Shown here: positions 34,075 through 46,745 of the stretch, piece by piece
Layout: the number at the start of each line of letters is the position of its first letter
Position numbering within the stretch: the stretch's first letter is position 1
NCBI RefSeq assembly: GCF_018320785.1
Contig: NC_054876.1
Span: 5,361,405-5,425,404, forward strand
Origin: Cheilinus undulatus
Taxonomy: Eukaryota; Chordata; Actinopteri; Labriformes; Labridae
Direction of reading: 5' to 3'
Length of the DNA stretch: 64,000 bases
Program-made: the position numbers and the translations under genes
The notes under the pieces: generated by a model
Seen by the model: only the letters and a program-made list of their open reading frames with translations
Databases searched by the model: none
What the model was told of the DNA's origin: nothing

Positions 34075-37000
34075 CCACAAATGGTTAGGTTTTTTTAATA
34101 TATGTAGTACTTGACATTGTGCAGTTGGCTGTTTCCATGTGACATTTGGTATAAGACCCATGTAGATTTACTTAGAACATTCTCTTTGTCGTCTTTTTTT
34201 TTTTTTTTTAACCAAAAATGTATTACAATTCAGCTTCAATATTGAGACATAACTTTTGACACCATTTCAGGATCTTATGAACCAAGACGCAGTTGTTTCC
34301 CATGTTCTGAAGATAGGAATATGACACCAGTTTACCAGACCATAGATCATTTTAAGGCCAGCACACCCATGAGCACTTCACTGGGAGTGAAAATGTCAAC
34401 TGTGTCAGGAGGAAAAATGAAGCATGCACTTGAATATCCCAGTTTTGATTATGATGGTTTAAGTATCCCATACAGCATATTATGATTGCTGTAATAACCT
34501 GAATATAATCTAATTGGGATAATTGGGATAAGGCTCACTGGGATGCTGAAGTCTATCTACCGTGAATGTACTCAGTGACACCTGTGCTGCAAACAGAAAT
34601 AATATGTGGAGTAAGGCCCATAACATTGTTATACTCCTGAAATAGAAAAAGAACATCCATGACTGTAAAATCAGAGACCTCTTCAAAATAAGACACCAGA
34701 AATTTCAGAAACATGTTTTTAGAATAAGTAGAAAAGCCATCTTAGAAAATTTAAACATTTTAATAAATAAAAATTGATGTAATATACACCATTATGAATA
34801 TACAACTACAACAAGCATACCAAGACATTTGAAATACAAAAAACTGACAGTTCAATTTAGTCGCTTTAAAAGCTGAAATTTTTAGGAAGAGTGGGGGTGA
34901 GCAGGAGTTACAACAGCCATACATTCTTGTTAGTGTTTGTGCCAACAAATATAAAAAGCATCATGAGCATTGACTCCTCAGAGATGGTGAAATAAAACGA
35001 CGTCAGAGAAGTGGATCAAAGATCTGAACAGACATTTTGAGGTACTGAGTTGTCTACGCCTGTGACTACAGTGAACACGCTCACATGTTTGTTGTCGTAA
35101 ATGAAACCAGCGGTGAACATCTGAGGAAGACTGAACAGTTAAAGAGGAGACGATGACTTCTGTTTGTTCTTCTTCCACTTGTATTGCATTTGTATGAAGG
35201 AAAACAAGCTTGTACATCAACAGAAAGTTTTCATGGAGGCTCCAAAACGTTGAGTTAAGTCTTTACAGTATTTTTTAGAAACTAGTTCAATCACAAGATA
35301 TCAGGTCTGCAAACACAGCAACACAGCAGATATTTTGTATGAAACAGCCCCACCTAGTGGTCAGTTTTATAATAGCAGGCTGCAGCAGAACCAATGCTGT
35401 CTATCATGTTCACTCAGCAGGTTTTTACTCTGACATTAAGCTCAGGATGCATTTTAGTCCATGATTACTAAGGTTTAGAAACAGTTACATTACTAACTGC
35501 TATGGTTTTACCAGCTCAACTCTGATCTGCAACTCAAAAGACCTTAAAAAGTAAAAATATCAAGGGACAAGGAGCTACTATTATTGGGTAAAAACTCATT
35601 TTATAAAAACTCTATGTTCTTATATAACAGGATGCACATTTACATTGAATAAACTTTGATCAGCAAGGCATTAGATAGAGTATTTATGCTGGGTTTGATG
35701 CCATGCTGATCAAAATATAAGCCCAGGGCATTCAAAAATTTCAGCTTGTTTGTTTTCAAACTCATTTGACACAATCTTATCAATAAAAATGGGATCAAAA
35801 TGAAGATAATCAATCTAAAAAACTAGGGTACAAACCCATTTTAAAGCATTCTGATTCAATTATAGCTAATAACCCATCTGAAGCATGTGGCTATGTCCAT
35901 ATCTTTCTAGCTTATATTATATTTTTAATGTTACATGTCAGTGTAAGATAGGTTTAAAGTCTGCAGCACAGGACAATTACTCTGATTGGCTTTGTAAATT
36001 CCATAGGCGATCATTAATTTTTTTATTTTTTGCACACCTTTCGAACTTCTCAAGTAGTTCTAGGAAAAATCTTCACACTGTTCTAAATTAATATGCTGCA
36101 GCAGTTTGATGAGAGGAGTAACCATAGCAACGTGAAGCAGTCAGGACACAAAATTACAAGCAAATTAAACTCAGCAATGAGAGATTTCACAATTTCATTC
36201 AACTTATGTGGTGACTGGGATGCTGCTGACTATCTCTTAACATGGCCGTTCACTGAAAGTGACATCAGTGTACAACCTCTATAAAAGTTTCAGTGGAAGA
36301 GCATTAGCATGGAGTGCTAACCATCAGGTTGGTATGCAGTATTTAGTATTTGAGTGTGAAATTTAAAGGAAAATTACCTTTTAGAGTCCCTGGCGATTAT
36401 TCAGCTCAACCTCCTAATAGATGGGGGTGAATTTGGGTTTGTTAGGAGACTGGTTGGCTTTGACAATACTAATCTAAAACGTAGCGATGCCCATGATTAG
36501 CCAACTAAACAGTGAAAGGTTGACCGTTCTTGTTGGACTAATCTAAGATCACACGCTCCATCTAAACTGTAATGTGGTCGCCCACCATTAGCAGCCCCAG
36601 TAGTTGTTCATACTGCAAACTGCTTAGCAAGGTTGTGTCTGTTTTCTGCTCTGACCTTGTAAAATTAGACGAACATATATTTAAAAAAAAAAAATCATGA
36701 TTAGAGACATGATAATGGCATATTAGGGTCACCCTTAAAGATTAAAAAAAAATCAAGACGATCTGTGAAAAGTGAAATTTTGGGGTTAAAAAAAATAAAT
36801 TCTTAGGATTTTAAAGTCAGATATTTATAAGATTAAAAAAATTCCGAACTTCTGAGTTCAAAAGCTGTACATTTACAAGAAAAAAATACATTTCCAAATT
36901 TATAAAGTCTTAAACTTTGACATTAGAAAAGAAATATTCTTTAAAGTTTTAAACTCCTAAATGTAACTGGTAAAGAAAAAAAAAATACAATAAAGCAAAC

Positions 37001-38960
37001 TTTTTAAAAAAGAGTGGATTTTCAACTCTTCATCTTTATAATCTTAAAAATACAGTTTTGGTTCATGCAAATTGAAGACTGTTATATATATTTATATAGA
37101 TATATCTTTTAGCAAGGTCCTAATATACCGTAGTAATAATGCATAGTTTGTACTTAGATCTTTTTTCAAGAACAGTGCCTGCAGGCCTATTATGCTGGGA
37201 TTTTGTCAATGAAAACAATTTAAATTGATGGGTACTTTTTCCAAGTGGGTCCAGGGGGCTTAGCTTTTCTAAAGTCCTATGACATCTTCAATGTTTAGAC
37301 AGTAGCTGACTGTTTGAAAATTAAAATTCATTTAAGGACACAGACTCTAATAAGAAACCCTCTTTAGGGGCATCTGACCATGTTTGACAATAATAAAACT
37401 AACATCTAACATCTCTACACAATACTCTATTTAGAAAGAGGTTGACTTAAATTAGCCAATGAGGGATCAGATTTGTATTATTCACTCCTCTCAGAGGATT
37501 TTCAACGCTCTTTAACCTTTTCAGCTGCAGACTGAGTGAACAAGAGGGTAATATAATAAAGCAGTTTCTCTTAGTCTAAAAGTTTAACCTGAAGAAGCAC
37601 TTTTAATAAAACCTGCATGTGCTGTCAGAGTAAAGTTACTGCTCTGTGAGTTTGCAGTGACAGCTGAGTGTTGCTATGTTTTCATGACCTGATAGAAAGA
37701 TTTTAGTCCGATCTGGATATCTCAGATGGCCACAAAAGCCCAGGTTAGCATTTCTGCTCTAAGAGCACCAATTACAACATGTGGGTACCATTTTGCAACC
37801 ACCAGTACATTAGACTTTGTAGCATTATGACCAAATTAACAACAAAGATTGTAAACTCAATCCCAAGAAAACATAACGAAGTATGTATAGAAATAAAAGT
37901 ACTATTAAATTTCCTTGCTTTTAAAATTTGCCACTCAAATGTCCATCCTATCGGATCCGTGTATTCCCTGAAACAACAGTCAAAGAAAACCGTCCACATC
38001 CTGACCAAACAACAACCTTCAGTACAGTACTGGATTGTGTAGCTACATTTTGTCTGAAGCAAGGAAATAACTAAATAAAAAAAGCACCACGGATGTTTTT
38101 AAATAGCACCAGTTGTCAGAATGTATAAGACATGTTTTTTTTGTTTTTTGGCAATGTACAGCACTGAATTAAACGCCTCCACTGTGTGGAGTGACTTTTA
38201 GCAGCTGCTGCAATGCTCAACCTCCACTTTGAACAAAAAAAGGCAACAAAACGTTCATCGCATTAACTCAAACATGCTTTTGTTGAAAAGAAACCGAAAG
38301 CAAACATTTGGATCCTCTTCTGTCAGTTCGAAGCAGCATCATGAAGCACTGTGTCTGTTACATACATACTGTAAATATATACACTGTGAAACATTTCTAT
38401 CTGCACAGTTTGTGATTTAGATGATTATACATGGTTCTTCTCTGCTGTGATACAAATTGCAACGGAGCACCATAGTAGGAAATAAAGACTCTCACTGTTC
38501 TGTCATGCCAAGAACTTTAAAATAATCATGAGTGTGCGACTACAAGAGCAGGTTTTAAAGTAGAACGGAGCCAAATCCACTTAAAGAAATATTAAGAGTG
38601 GAAAGATGACGGCTCAGAGCAACGAGATCTCACTCATCAGTCCAAACAGCAGCTTGGTCTGTGGCCTTAAGCTTCAAAATACGACCACCAGAGGACAGCT
38701 TTAGTGCCTTTAGCATAAGCAGGGTTGTTAGCTTCATCATGAGACAAATTACTAAAAAACAGAATCTGTGACTGTTCAGTGTTCTGCTTCCTTGATCTAA
38801 TTTGACCAATCACGCATCAGAAGTTTTGGTGTATACAGGATAAATGGTCCATGTGCACCATCAGCCTCCGTGGACCAAGTTCTGATCATCTATCTGTGAA
38901 AAATTGCAGCTTAAAAATCCATGACAGATCAAACATTCAAACTTTAGCCTTAAACCAGGT
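33392..38960. other. No gene recognised; AT-rich
   Basis: Open frames here are short and AT-driven. The region 36690-37060 is a degenerate A-rich array. The minus-strand end MQYKWKKNKQKSSSPL (about 35189-35139) resembles a lysine-rich tail but has no supporting exon context. Some of this AT-rich sequence could be a long 3' UTR of an unrecognised gene. Confidence 0.4.
34040..34069. repeat. Poly(A) run of 30
   Basis: This is an uninterrupted A30 run. A T run lies at about 34193-34211. It may be the tail of a retroposed sequence, but nothing recognisable precedes it. Confidence 0.85.
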
Positions 38961-38969
38961 TTATGTTTA

Positions 38970-40240
38970 GTTCCAAGTCCCCATAATGCTTTAAGGGATT
39001 TTCTTTCAACTTTATACCAATGTCCATTCTGACTCATGGATCATATGATTGAATTTAACCGTCTTGGGTCATAGGTCAAGGTTCTTGGGCCTTATGTTCA
39101 TCCCTTGTTTTCCAGGACATTCTTGTGAACAATATTCAGAAACTGCTTTAGGAGATTTTCTTCAAATTTGGATAAAACATCCACTCTGACTCAAGGAGAA
39201 ACTGTTTAGATTTTGGATGTTAAATTTCTAAGTTTCAAGTCACAGGGCCTCATGTTCATATCTTGATTGATAACTTAATATCTCCTAAATGCTCATTGGG
39301 AATTTTTCAGAACTTGCAATAATTGTCCACTCTGACTCAAGGATGCACTGATTTAATCATGGTGGTTGTAGGTCAGAAGGTCAAGCTCACTGGGCCTAAC
39401 ATTCAACCCTTACTTGTGAGTAGGATATCTTAAGAAGATTTTGAGGATTTTTTTTTCAAACTTTGTACCAATGTCCACTCTGACCAAAGGATGGCATGAT
39501 TAAATTTTGGAAGCCCTTGGTCATAGGCCAAGGTCACTGGGCCTCATGTTCATCCCTTGTCCTCTTGAACATTCTTGTGAACAATATTCATTAATTGCAA
39601 TTGGGGGAGTTTTTTTTTCAACTTTGGATAAAATGTCCACTCTTACTTGAGGAGAAACTTTTTAGATTTGAATGTTTAAGTGTCCAAGTTTAAATTCATA
39701 AGGCCTCATGTTCATATCATATCTGTTAATACCACCTAAACGCTCAGTGGGAATTTTTCCACACTCTGAAGCCCATGGTCATAGGTCAAGGACTTATCCC
39801 TTGCATGTAATCATGGTTTCTCAAGCTGCTTTGAGGAAAATGATAAAAATCCACTCTGACTTAAGTACACACTGACTCAACAATTAAGGCCTCTCGGCCT
39901 CATGGCTATCATTTTCAGGTGTAGGAAATTTCTAAAGAAAGTACTTAAGAGATTTTTGTCAACTTTACCACAAATGTCCACTCTGAATGAAAGATGAACT
40001 GGTTTTATTTAGGAACTTGTAGGTCCAAGATCAAGGCTGCTGGGCCTCAAGTTCATCTCTTGCTTTTGAAAGTAAAATCTCTTGAATGCTTTAAGGGATT
40101 TCCTACCAACTTTTCACAAATGTTCAAGCTGATTTGAGGATAGTCAGAATAGATTCTGGAGGTAAAAGGTCAAAGTCAAACCCTAGCCCAACTCTTCCTC
40201 TTGTCCTGTCACTGTATGTCACCTGTAAACCCTGTATACG
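38970..40240. repeat. Degenerate tandem array, about 150-bp unit
   Basis: CCACTCTGAC (or close variants) recurs at 39024, 39181, 39327, 39475, 39637, 39851 and 39978, intervals of about 127-214 and mostly 146-162. Each unit also carries GGTCATAGGTCAAGG and GGGCCTCATGTTCAT. It is non-coding and resembles a minisatellite-like array dispersed in fish genomes. Confidence 0.75.
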
Positions 40241-41820
40241 CACATAACCCCCAGGTGATAGTCATCTTTTCACTCCACTTGGTGTAATTTTTCAACCTTG
40301 AAAGCTGTTGCTCCATTTTGCAGCGACACCAACCTTAATAGTCCTGACAAAAAGTCTTTTCTTTATTATGTATACCTACAGCATCATATTTAGAGAGTAA
40401 GACCACTGTAAAATCTGCTGTTTTGACTTTTTTCGAGTGAGAACATGCTGCCCATAGGTAAATTTATCATTAAATTGTCAAAACAAAGATCGCTATAACA
40501 GCCCTAGTTAGCTGCATGGTTCAGTCTCTGTGTAACAGACAGTGAGATATACAGTACAGTAACGTTTTGGTGCACCATTTTTCTTTTGTTTTTTGTACAC
40601 AACCTCCAGACAGACGTCATATATCTCTACTTTGTGTTAGATTCTGCTACAATAGAAAGCAACAAATGGATATAAAAATAATATAGACTTATACATTCTT
40701 GAAAACAAGTGCTGTCCCCAAATATAGATACTCATATAACCATTTTGGTTCCATGACAATATATATATTTTTATACGTATATTTATATATATATTTTCTC
40801 TATATTTCCTGGCTCTATGATAATAAATTTTTAAACTAATTTCTAGCTTTTAGAAGATTTCCATCACTCACATAGACGTTGGTCTGTTTCATCATGTAAT
40901 AATGTGTCGCTGAGGCAGACCCTACACTACTCTGTTCCCACCCGCTGATGTGCATCATATTTTCTTCTACAAAAAAATATATATGACATGTATGCTTATT
41001 CAGATATTATTTACACAGTCTAACAAAACCATAAAAAAAATCAACGTGTAGTGTTTTCTTTTTCTTCACTTAGGTTTGGACAGATTTTTATTTTTCAGTA
41101 AGTACATATTGATGTTGATTGTTTCTAGTGTTTGCACTCATTTTGATAGGCAAGGCTTGGACTAAAGTTCAATGTTTTATTCAAAATAAAGATTTAGCTG
41201 CTTTAATAATCTTTGTCATTTTTTGGGTATGGCGTTTCATTAATAAAAACTGGAGTCTGTAAGTATTGGGTGAATAAAATTAAAATCATCTCTACCTTTA
41301 AAGGATGTCTTGATATATTGGTCTTTTAAATTTTTATTTAGGTATTGTTATGTGATTCAATCAAGGTCTTATTCTAAATGTAAGGAACCTAACTGTCCCC
41401 TGTTATTGATCTGTCAATATTTTAATTCATCTATGTAACAGTGCCATAAGTTTTGATATATTTAAAAGCAACATATTGTTTTATCTTGCAGTATGACTTT
41501 CACAGATATAAGAACAACCCACAATTTCAACAGTCCATCTGCACAGCGTCCAGTCCGTGCCACGCAATCCAGGACAACCTGCTTCCTATCTAGGCAATCT
41601 TTCCTCAGCATTTGCTGTGGTCTGTCTCTGAGATGCTGTACATCTCAGAACAGATATACAAAACAAAAACTTTCAAAATGAAATGAAACTTCCGTTTAGA
41701 GTTGGGTTAAGGGTTAAGGTAACAGTTAGGATACCAAAATTAAAAGTTAAAACCTGACAGGCAAAACCTGATTTTAAAATGTTTAATAAACCAAGTCTGC
41801 TTACAGAAAAAAAGCTTGTC
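40240..41820. other. No gene recognised; AT-rich, UTR-like
   Basis: This stretch contains TA-rich runs (40758-40795), many T-rich words and no coding signal. The texture is like a long 3' UTR, but no terminal exon was found next to it on either strand. Confidence 0.35.
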
Positions 41821-41824
41821 CTAC

Positions 41825-42850
41825 ATGTAAATACTCATAACACAGATAGCGTAGCTTCTGTAGCTCTCTTAGCTGTGTAAGCTATGTAGATAACATGGCT
41901 GTATAGCTAACATAACCTACTGAGCTAAAGCTAAGCTCACAAAGCAGCTATGTAACTCTGTATCCATCCATTTTCTATACTGCTTCTCCTGTTGGGGGTG
42001 CTGGAGCCTATCCCAGCTGTCATTGGGCGAGAGGCGGGGTACACCCTCGACTGGTTGCCTGTCAATTGCAGAGCTAGCTCTGTATCTGTATTATCTACAT
42101 AGCTACGTTAACTTTAGCTACATTTGCCATAGCCCAAATTGCTAAAGCTAATTTAGTTATAGATAACAGAGCTACATAGCAAACATAGCTATTGCAGGTT
42201 TCATGGCTAAAGATAAGCTAACATTGCTAAAGCTAATGTGCCTATAAATAACACAGCCTTGTAGCAAGCATAGCTATGTTAGCGATATAGCAAACAAAGT
42301 AATGTAGCTAACATTGCAAACTATGTTACCCAGCTAAGCTACCTATCTTTGTAGCAAAAGTAGCTACAGTAGCTTTAGCTACATTTGCTAAAGCTAACTT
42401 AGCTATAGATATAGCTATGTAGTTAACATGACAAAGGCTAAGCTCACAAAGCAGATTTGTAAGCTGTGCATGTTAGCTTTAGCTATGTTTACTAAAGAGC
42501 CTATTGCTAAAGCTAATGTACATATAAATAACATAGCCATGTAGCAAGCATAGCTATGTTAGCTATATAGCAAACATAGTTATCTAACTAACATAGCAAA
42601 CTTAGCTATGTTGCCCAGCTATGCATATTTGTTCTCTAAGTAGCTACATTTGCTGAAGCTAACATTGCTAAAGCTAACTTAGCAATAGATAATGTAGCTA
42701 TCAGCTGACGGCTAACATGGCGAAGGCTAAGCTCACAAAGCAGCTATGTAAGATACGTATAAATATCTATGTAGTTACGTAGCTTTAGCTAGGTATACTG
42801 AGGAGCCCATTGCTAAAGCTAACCTAGCTACATTGGCTTATGTGGTAATA
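41825..42850. repeat. TAGC-rich degenerate array, inverted relative to 11.6-12.3 kb
   Basis: Repeated TAGCTAAAGCTAACATAGC-like words and the block GCTAAGCTCACAAAGCAG (at about 41931, 42438 and 42727) are the reverse complement of the GCTTTGTGAGCTTAGC block in the 142-bp array. The spacing is less regular. One interruption is a LINE tail at 41955-42070. Confidence 0.7.
41955..42070. mobile_element. LINE or SINE 3' tail inserted in the TAGC array
   Basis: CATCCATTTTCTATACTGC to CCCAGCTGTCATTGGGCGAG is the widespread fish retroelement tail. It is the inverse of the piece at 23330-23417 and is flanked on both sides by TAGC array sequence. Confidence 0.65.
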
Positions 42851-42879
42851 GTGTGACATGTTTCTTAGACTGTTATGTT

Positions 42880-44397
42880 TGTAATGTGGTTATATCATGA
42901 ATGAACTGCCAGGCTTTGTGAATAAAGTTGCATTTAAAAAAATGTATCTACCGCCAGCCTCTGGTAATCTGAACTAAGCAGAAAAAGGAAGGCAGAGAGC
43001 ATCTGGTCAATTTCAAAATAAAAGTACAAACAGCTGATCATATATCCTATTATATTATCAACATTATGTCAAAACAGAAAGCAAATAAGTCAAGAAACAT
43101 ACATTGTGTATATAGCTCTTTTTTAACGTGAACATGTGATTTTTCGGATCCGGCTAGTCATGGCACGGACAGAACGCTGTGGACCTTAGACGGGTTATGC
43201 TGCGAGCAGAAAAAGGTCTATATACAGATTTTTTGATATGATAAGTCTGTTTTTATATTATATATGTAATTTGCTAATTTGGGCTCTGATCTTTCCAGAA
43301 AATGGCTGCTTTTTATTGTTTTGATTTTGAAGAAATGTTGCTATAATATGGCTGCTCTACATGACCGGTGCAGAGAACTTCAAAGGGTTTTAAAATAAAG
43401 TCTGAAAAACAACAAAAATGTTTTATTCATTGGGATGTCTGTTAGCACCAGATGTTTTCCACTCCTAGCAGAATGCCTCTTTAACTTCTAAATATGCGAT
43501 TCTTTTCAAAGTAATGGTATAAAGTCTTCCCTATCTGAAAATTAAAGGCCAGACTTTTATCTCTGGAGAGACAGTGACAAAGTACTTCTAAGATGTCCTT
43601 TAGTTTTTCAGTTCTTTATGAAGACAGTTTTATTTTCACAATCTACTCTATAAGCTGCTTTTGATCCTTGAACTAAACTATAACCCTCTAATGGGGAAGC
43701 GTGCTCTGAGTGGAAACTAATGTTCAAGTACATACAGTACCACCCTGATTGTTGTAAGGGCTCCAGGATCATTCAGAGATATTTCATAAAGGGGTCAGTT
43801 TAGTTTCTATGTGTAAGTCAAGTCAGACTGAAGTTTAACAAACAGAAAATCAAAATGGACTTGTTCCTGATCCTGTAAGGTGACATTCACCTAACACAAA
43901 ATTATAAAAAATAAAAGTAAAATCACCTCAGAGATGAGTTAAAAGTGAATGTTGTAGCTTCAACTTTATGTATGCTGTTAAAACATTCAGCTTTACCTGA
44001 TCTAACTGGGTGGTAGGTGCTTTAATTTAATCTCAATACAACTGTGACAGTATGGTCAGAGTTTAGAAATTTGGACCTGGAAGCCACAGTGTCATCTAAA
44101 TTATTTTTTGTTGTTGTTGTGAGCCAACACCAAGCTAAAACAGTGTCCCTGTTTTTCAAAGCAACTTTGGGATTTAAATGTAAAGCGAAATATGAGGTTT
44201 TACTGAATTGATTGCAGCTGCTGTTTCAAGATTGGACCTTAAGGTATGAAAGCTTTGAAAGGCAAGTGAGATAACTCTTAAACAAAGGACATTTTGAAAA
44301 TTAGGCTTTTCCCTAACAGATTATTATCAAATATGTACCTGCACCTCAATCATGTGCCAATTTTCCACCCAGTTGTTTACATAGATGGTAAAAATAT
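42880..44397. other. No gene recognised; two AATAAA signals
   Basis: GAATAAAGTTGC (about 42918) and AAAATAAAGTCTG (about 43391) are plus-strand polyadenylation-like signals, and sequence before the second has a 3'-UTR texture. No plus-strand coding exon was found upstream, so these may be chance. Confidence 0.25.
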
Positions 44398-45657
44398 GGG
44401 GCAGATCCACTAAAACATAGGTATCAAACTCAAGGCCTGGGGGCCAAATCCGGCCCCTGGAACAGTAAAATCCGGCCCACAAGATGATCTCATATTTCTG
44501 TTTTAACTGGCCCATCAGTCTGAGGTCTGCAGATTTCCTTGAGTATAAAAATATAAACTTATCCTTGACGATTTAAAATATCCTTGTGAAGTCACAAAAT
44601 CTGAAGAAGTAAGGATTAAAAATATTTAGATAAGAAGTCCTGAATGTGGGAAAAGAAATTAATGGTGTTCAAATTTCACATTATCAATTTAGCATCTCAA
44701 AATTAGGACTCAAACTTAGGATTTTGACTTTTAATTTCATACTTTGAGCATTTCAACTCATAAGTTTGACTTCTCATGTAATATTTTGAGCTTTAAGATT
44801 CATAATTCTAATTTTAAGTCATATTTTGACCTTTAACCAATTATTTTGTTTTATCTCATATTTTCAACTCCAAACTTTGACTTCATAATCCCATAGTTTG
44901 ACCTTTTAGAATCACAATTCAAAGTTTTAAATCATATTTTGATTTATAATTTCATGATTAAAAATTTTATTTCATATTTTGACCTTTTAAACTCATGATT
45001 TTGACTTCTCTCTAATGTATTTGCCATTAAAAACTTCATTCTTCAATTTCTATTTCATTTTTGACCTTTTTAAACGAATAAAGTACTTTAAACGTATCTT
45101 TATAATCCATTTTAATTATGTCAAAATTGTTTATCATCAGTGCCACTTGTTTTCATATTTATTACCGGTGAAACAGGGTTGACAGTTTATGGTTAAAAAA
45201 GGTGACACTGTTAGGCCCTCAGGTTAGTCCTGAATCCAGAATCCGTCCCCTGCTGCGATTGAGTTTGACACCGCTGCACTAAAGAATAGTGCTGCTCTTT
45301 GCATGTTTTTTAGCTGTGAAAATGGCTAAATAAAGAGCGCTTGATCTACAGAGAACACAAAGGTGACATCCACGCTAACAGCACAAAATGCATGCCAACT
45401 GCTTAGCTGGGTAACAGCACCTCGTCCTTTTCACATATGTAAATGCGGAGAAGGAGGAGGAATATTCACAAATTTGGTGCAAAATCGCCCCAATGGTCAT
45501 TGTGGTGTGCAAAGCTACTGATGTGCCACTTGGCCTCTGGGCATGTTTGCAACTACATGAGAGGAAATTCTTTTCTGGATTAGCTGCAAAAGCGGAGCTA
45601 GTTGCGGGTGCAGATCTCACACTAAAGTCTGCTTTTAAATCTTAGTAGATCTGCCCC
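44398..45657. mobile_element. MITE-like element with GGGGCAGAT ends
   Basis: The left end GGGGCAGATCCACTA and the right end TAGTAGATCTGCCCC are imperfect inverted repeats. Its own interior (about 45280-45640) is non-coding. Most of its length is a later hAT-like insertion (44416-45276). Confidence 0.6.
44416..45276. mobile_element. hAT-like element nested in the preceding MITE
   Basis: The ends CATAGGTATCAAACTCAA and TTGAGTTTGACACCGCTG are inverted repeats. Flanking 8-mers CACTAAAA (44408-44415) and CACTAAAG (45277-45284) match at 7 of 8 positions, the hAT target-duplication length. The interior has CCAAATCCGGCC boxes and a degenerate TTTTGACTTNTAA-type array (44680-45060), with no transposase. 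Confidence 0.75.
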
Positions 45658-46745
45658 GATTACTAATAATTTCATGACCAAAAACTTAATTGACTGGCAA
45701 AACATGCTAAATAAATGAATGAGTAAATAAATAAGCGTGTCTGTGATAAAGACACAAGCAGTAACCAGAGAGTGGTGCTTCTTCTGCAGCATCCCAAAGA
45801 AATCCTGCACCTTCCTGGATGTTTCTGAGGAGGTGTCATTATGTTTCATAACCGCTGTGGGACAATCAGAACACTTTAATTCTCTGCATCATAAGTGTGT
45901 CATTAGCTGTGCTCTCTCTACTTGAAGAGTTAAGATGTTCAAAAATATATGCAAAATTTATTCCAGAAAACCTGTACTTTTCTGGACTTTTTAAAGTCAA
46001 ATTGTTATCATTTAATGCATATGATATTGGGAAAATATCTTAGATTAACTGTAGAAAAAAATAACCTGTTTCTTTTAAGACAGTGGGTTTTGTTAGTAAA
46101 TTCTTTAATCTATACAATTAGAATAATAAGAAAAAAGTTATCATTTTTTAACAGCATGTTGTTTTATTAAACTTCACCTTATTTTAAAGTATCATGATGC
46201 CAAATTAGCTAATTAACTTCTTTTCTGGTAGTTTCAGCACACCATTACTATTTCAGACCAACAGAATGACAAATACTGTATTGAAAAAATAAACAGAATA
46301 TTCATGGGGTGCTGTTATGTTGTTGTTTTTATTCATAAAAAAAAATATGTACAGTATGCTTTGTTACTTTATGTAGTTTTCTATAAGACTGAGGATATAG
46401 ACCAACAAACATTTTCTCACTTGCCTCTCAGGGCTTTCTTCCAAAATCAGCACTTTAAATTCAGCGTGGTGCTGTTCTTGGTAGCTGCAGTCTTTCAGCT
46501 GTTTTGTTGGGTTTTACTTTGAAAAATGGCACCGACAGATCATGGTTGTTACTCTTCTCTTCACATGTTAAAGACTCAGGAGTTTGGCTCTGGCTGTGAC
46601 TATTCTGCGTGAGCAGCTCTGAAGTTTTAAACCATGAAAGTAAGCTCTTGGATTGTACAGCGTGGACATGGAAACATGTCTCTGTGGCACATTAAGAGGT
46701 ATACAGTACTTCTTTGTTGAGGCAGATGTGTGACCTCACTCAGGA

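Noticed and set aside
35139..35189. Minus-strand lysine-rich end MQYKWKKNKQKSSSPL
   Set aside because: Too short, with no clear acceptor and no partner exon found. Probably chance.
38970..40240. CRISPR-like look of evenly spaced repeats
   Set aside because: Units are about 150 bp and degenerate throughout, with no conserved short repeats and unique spacers, and the DNA is vertebrate.
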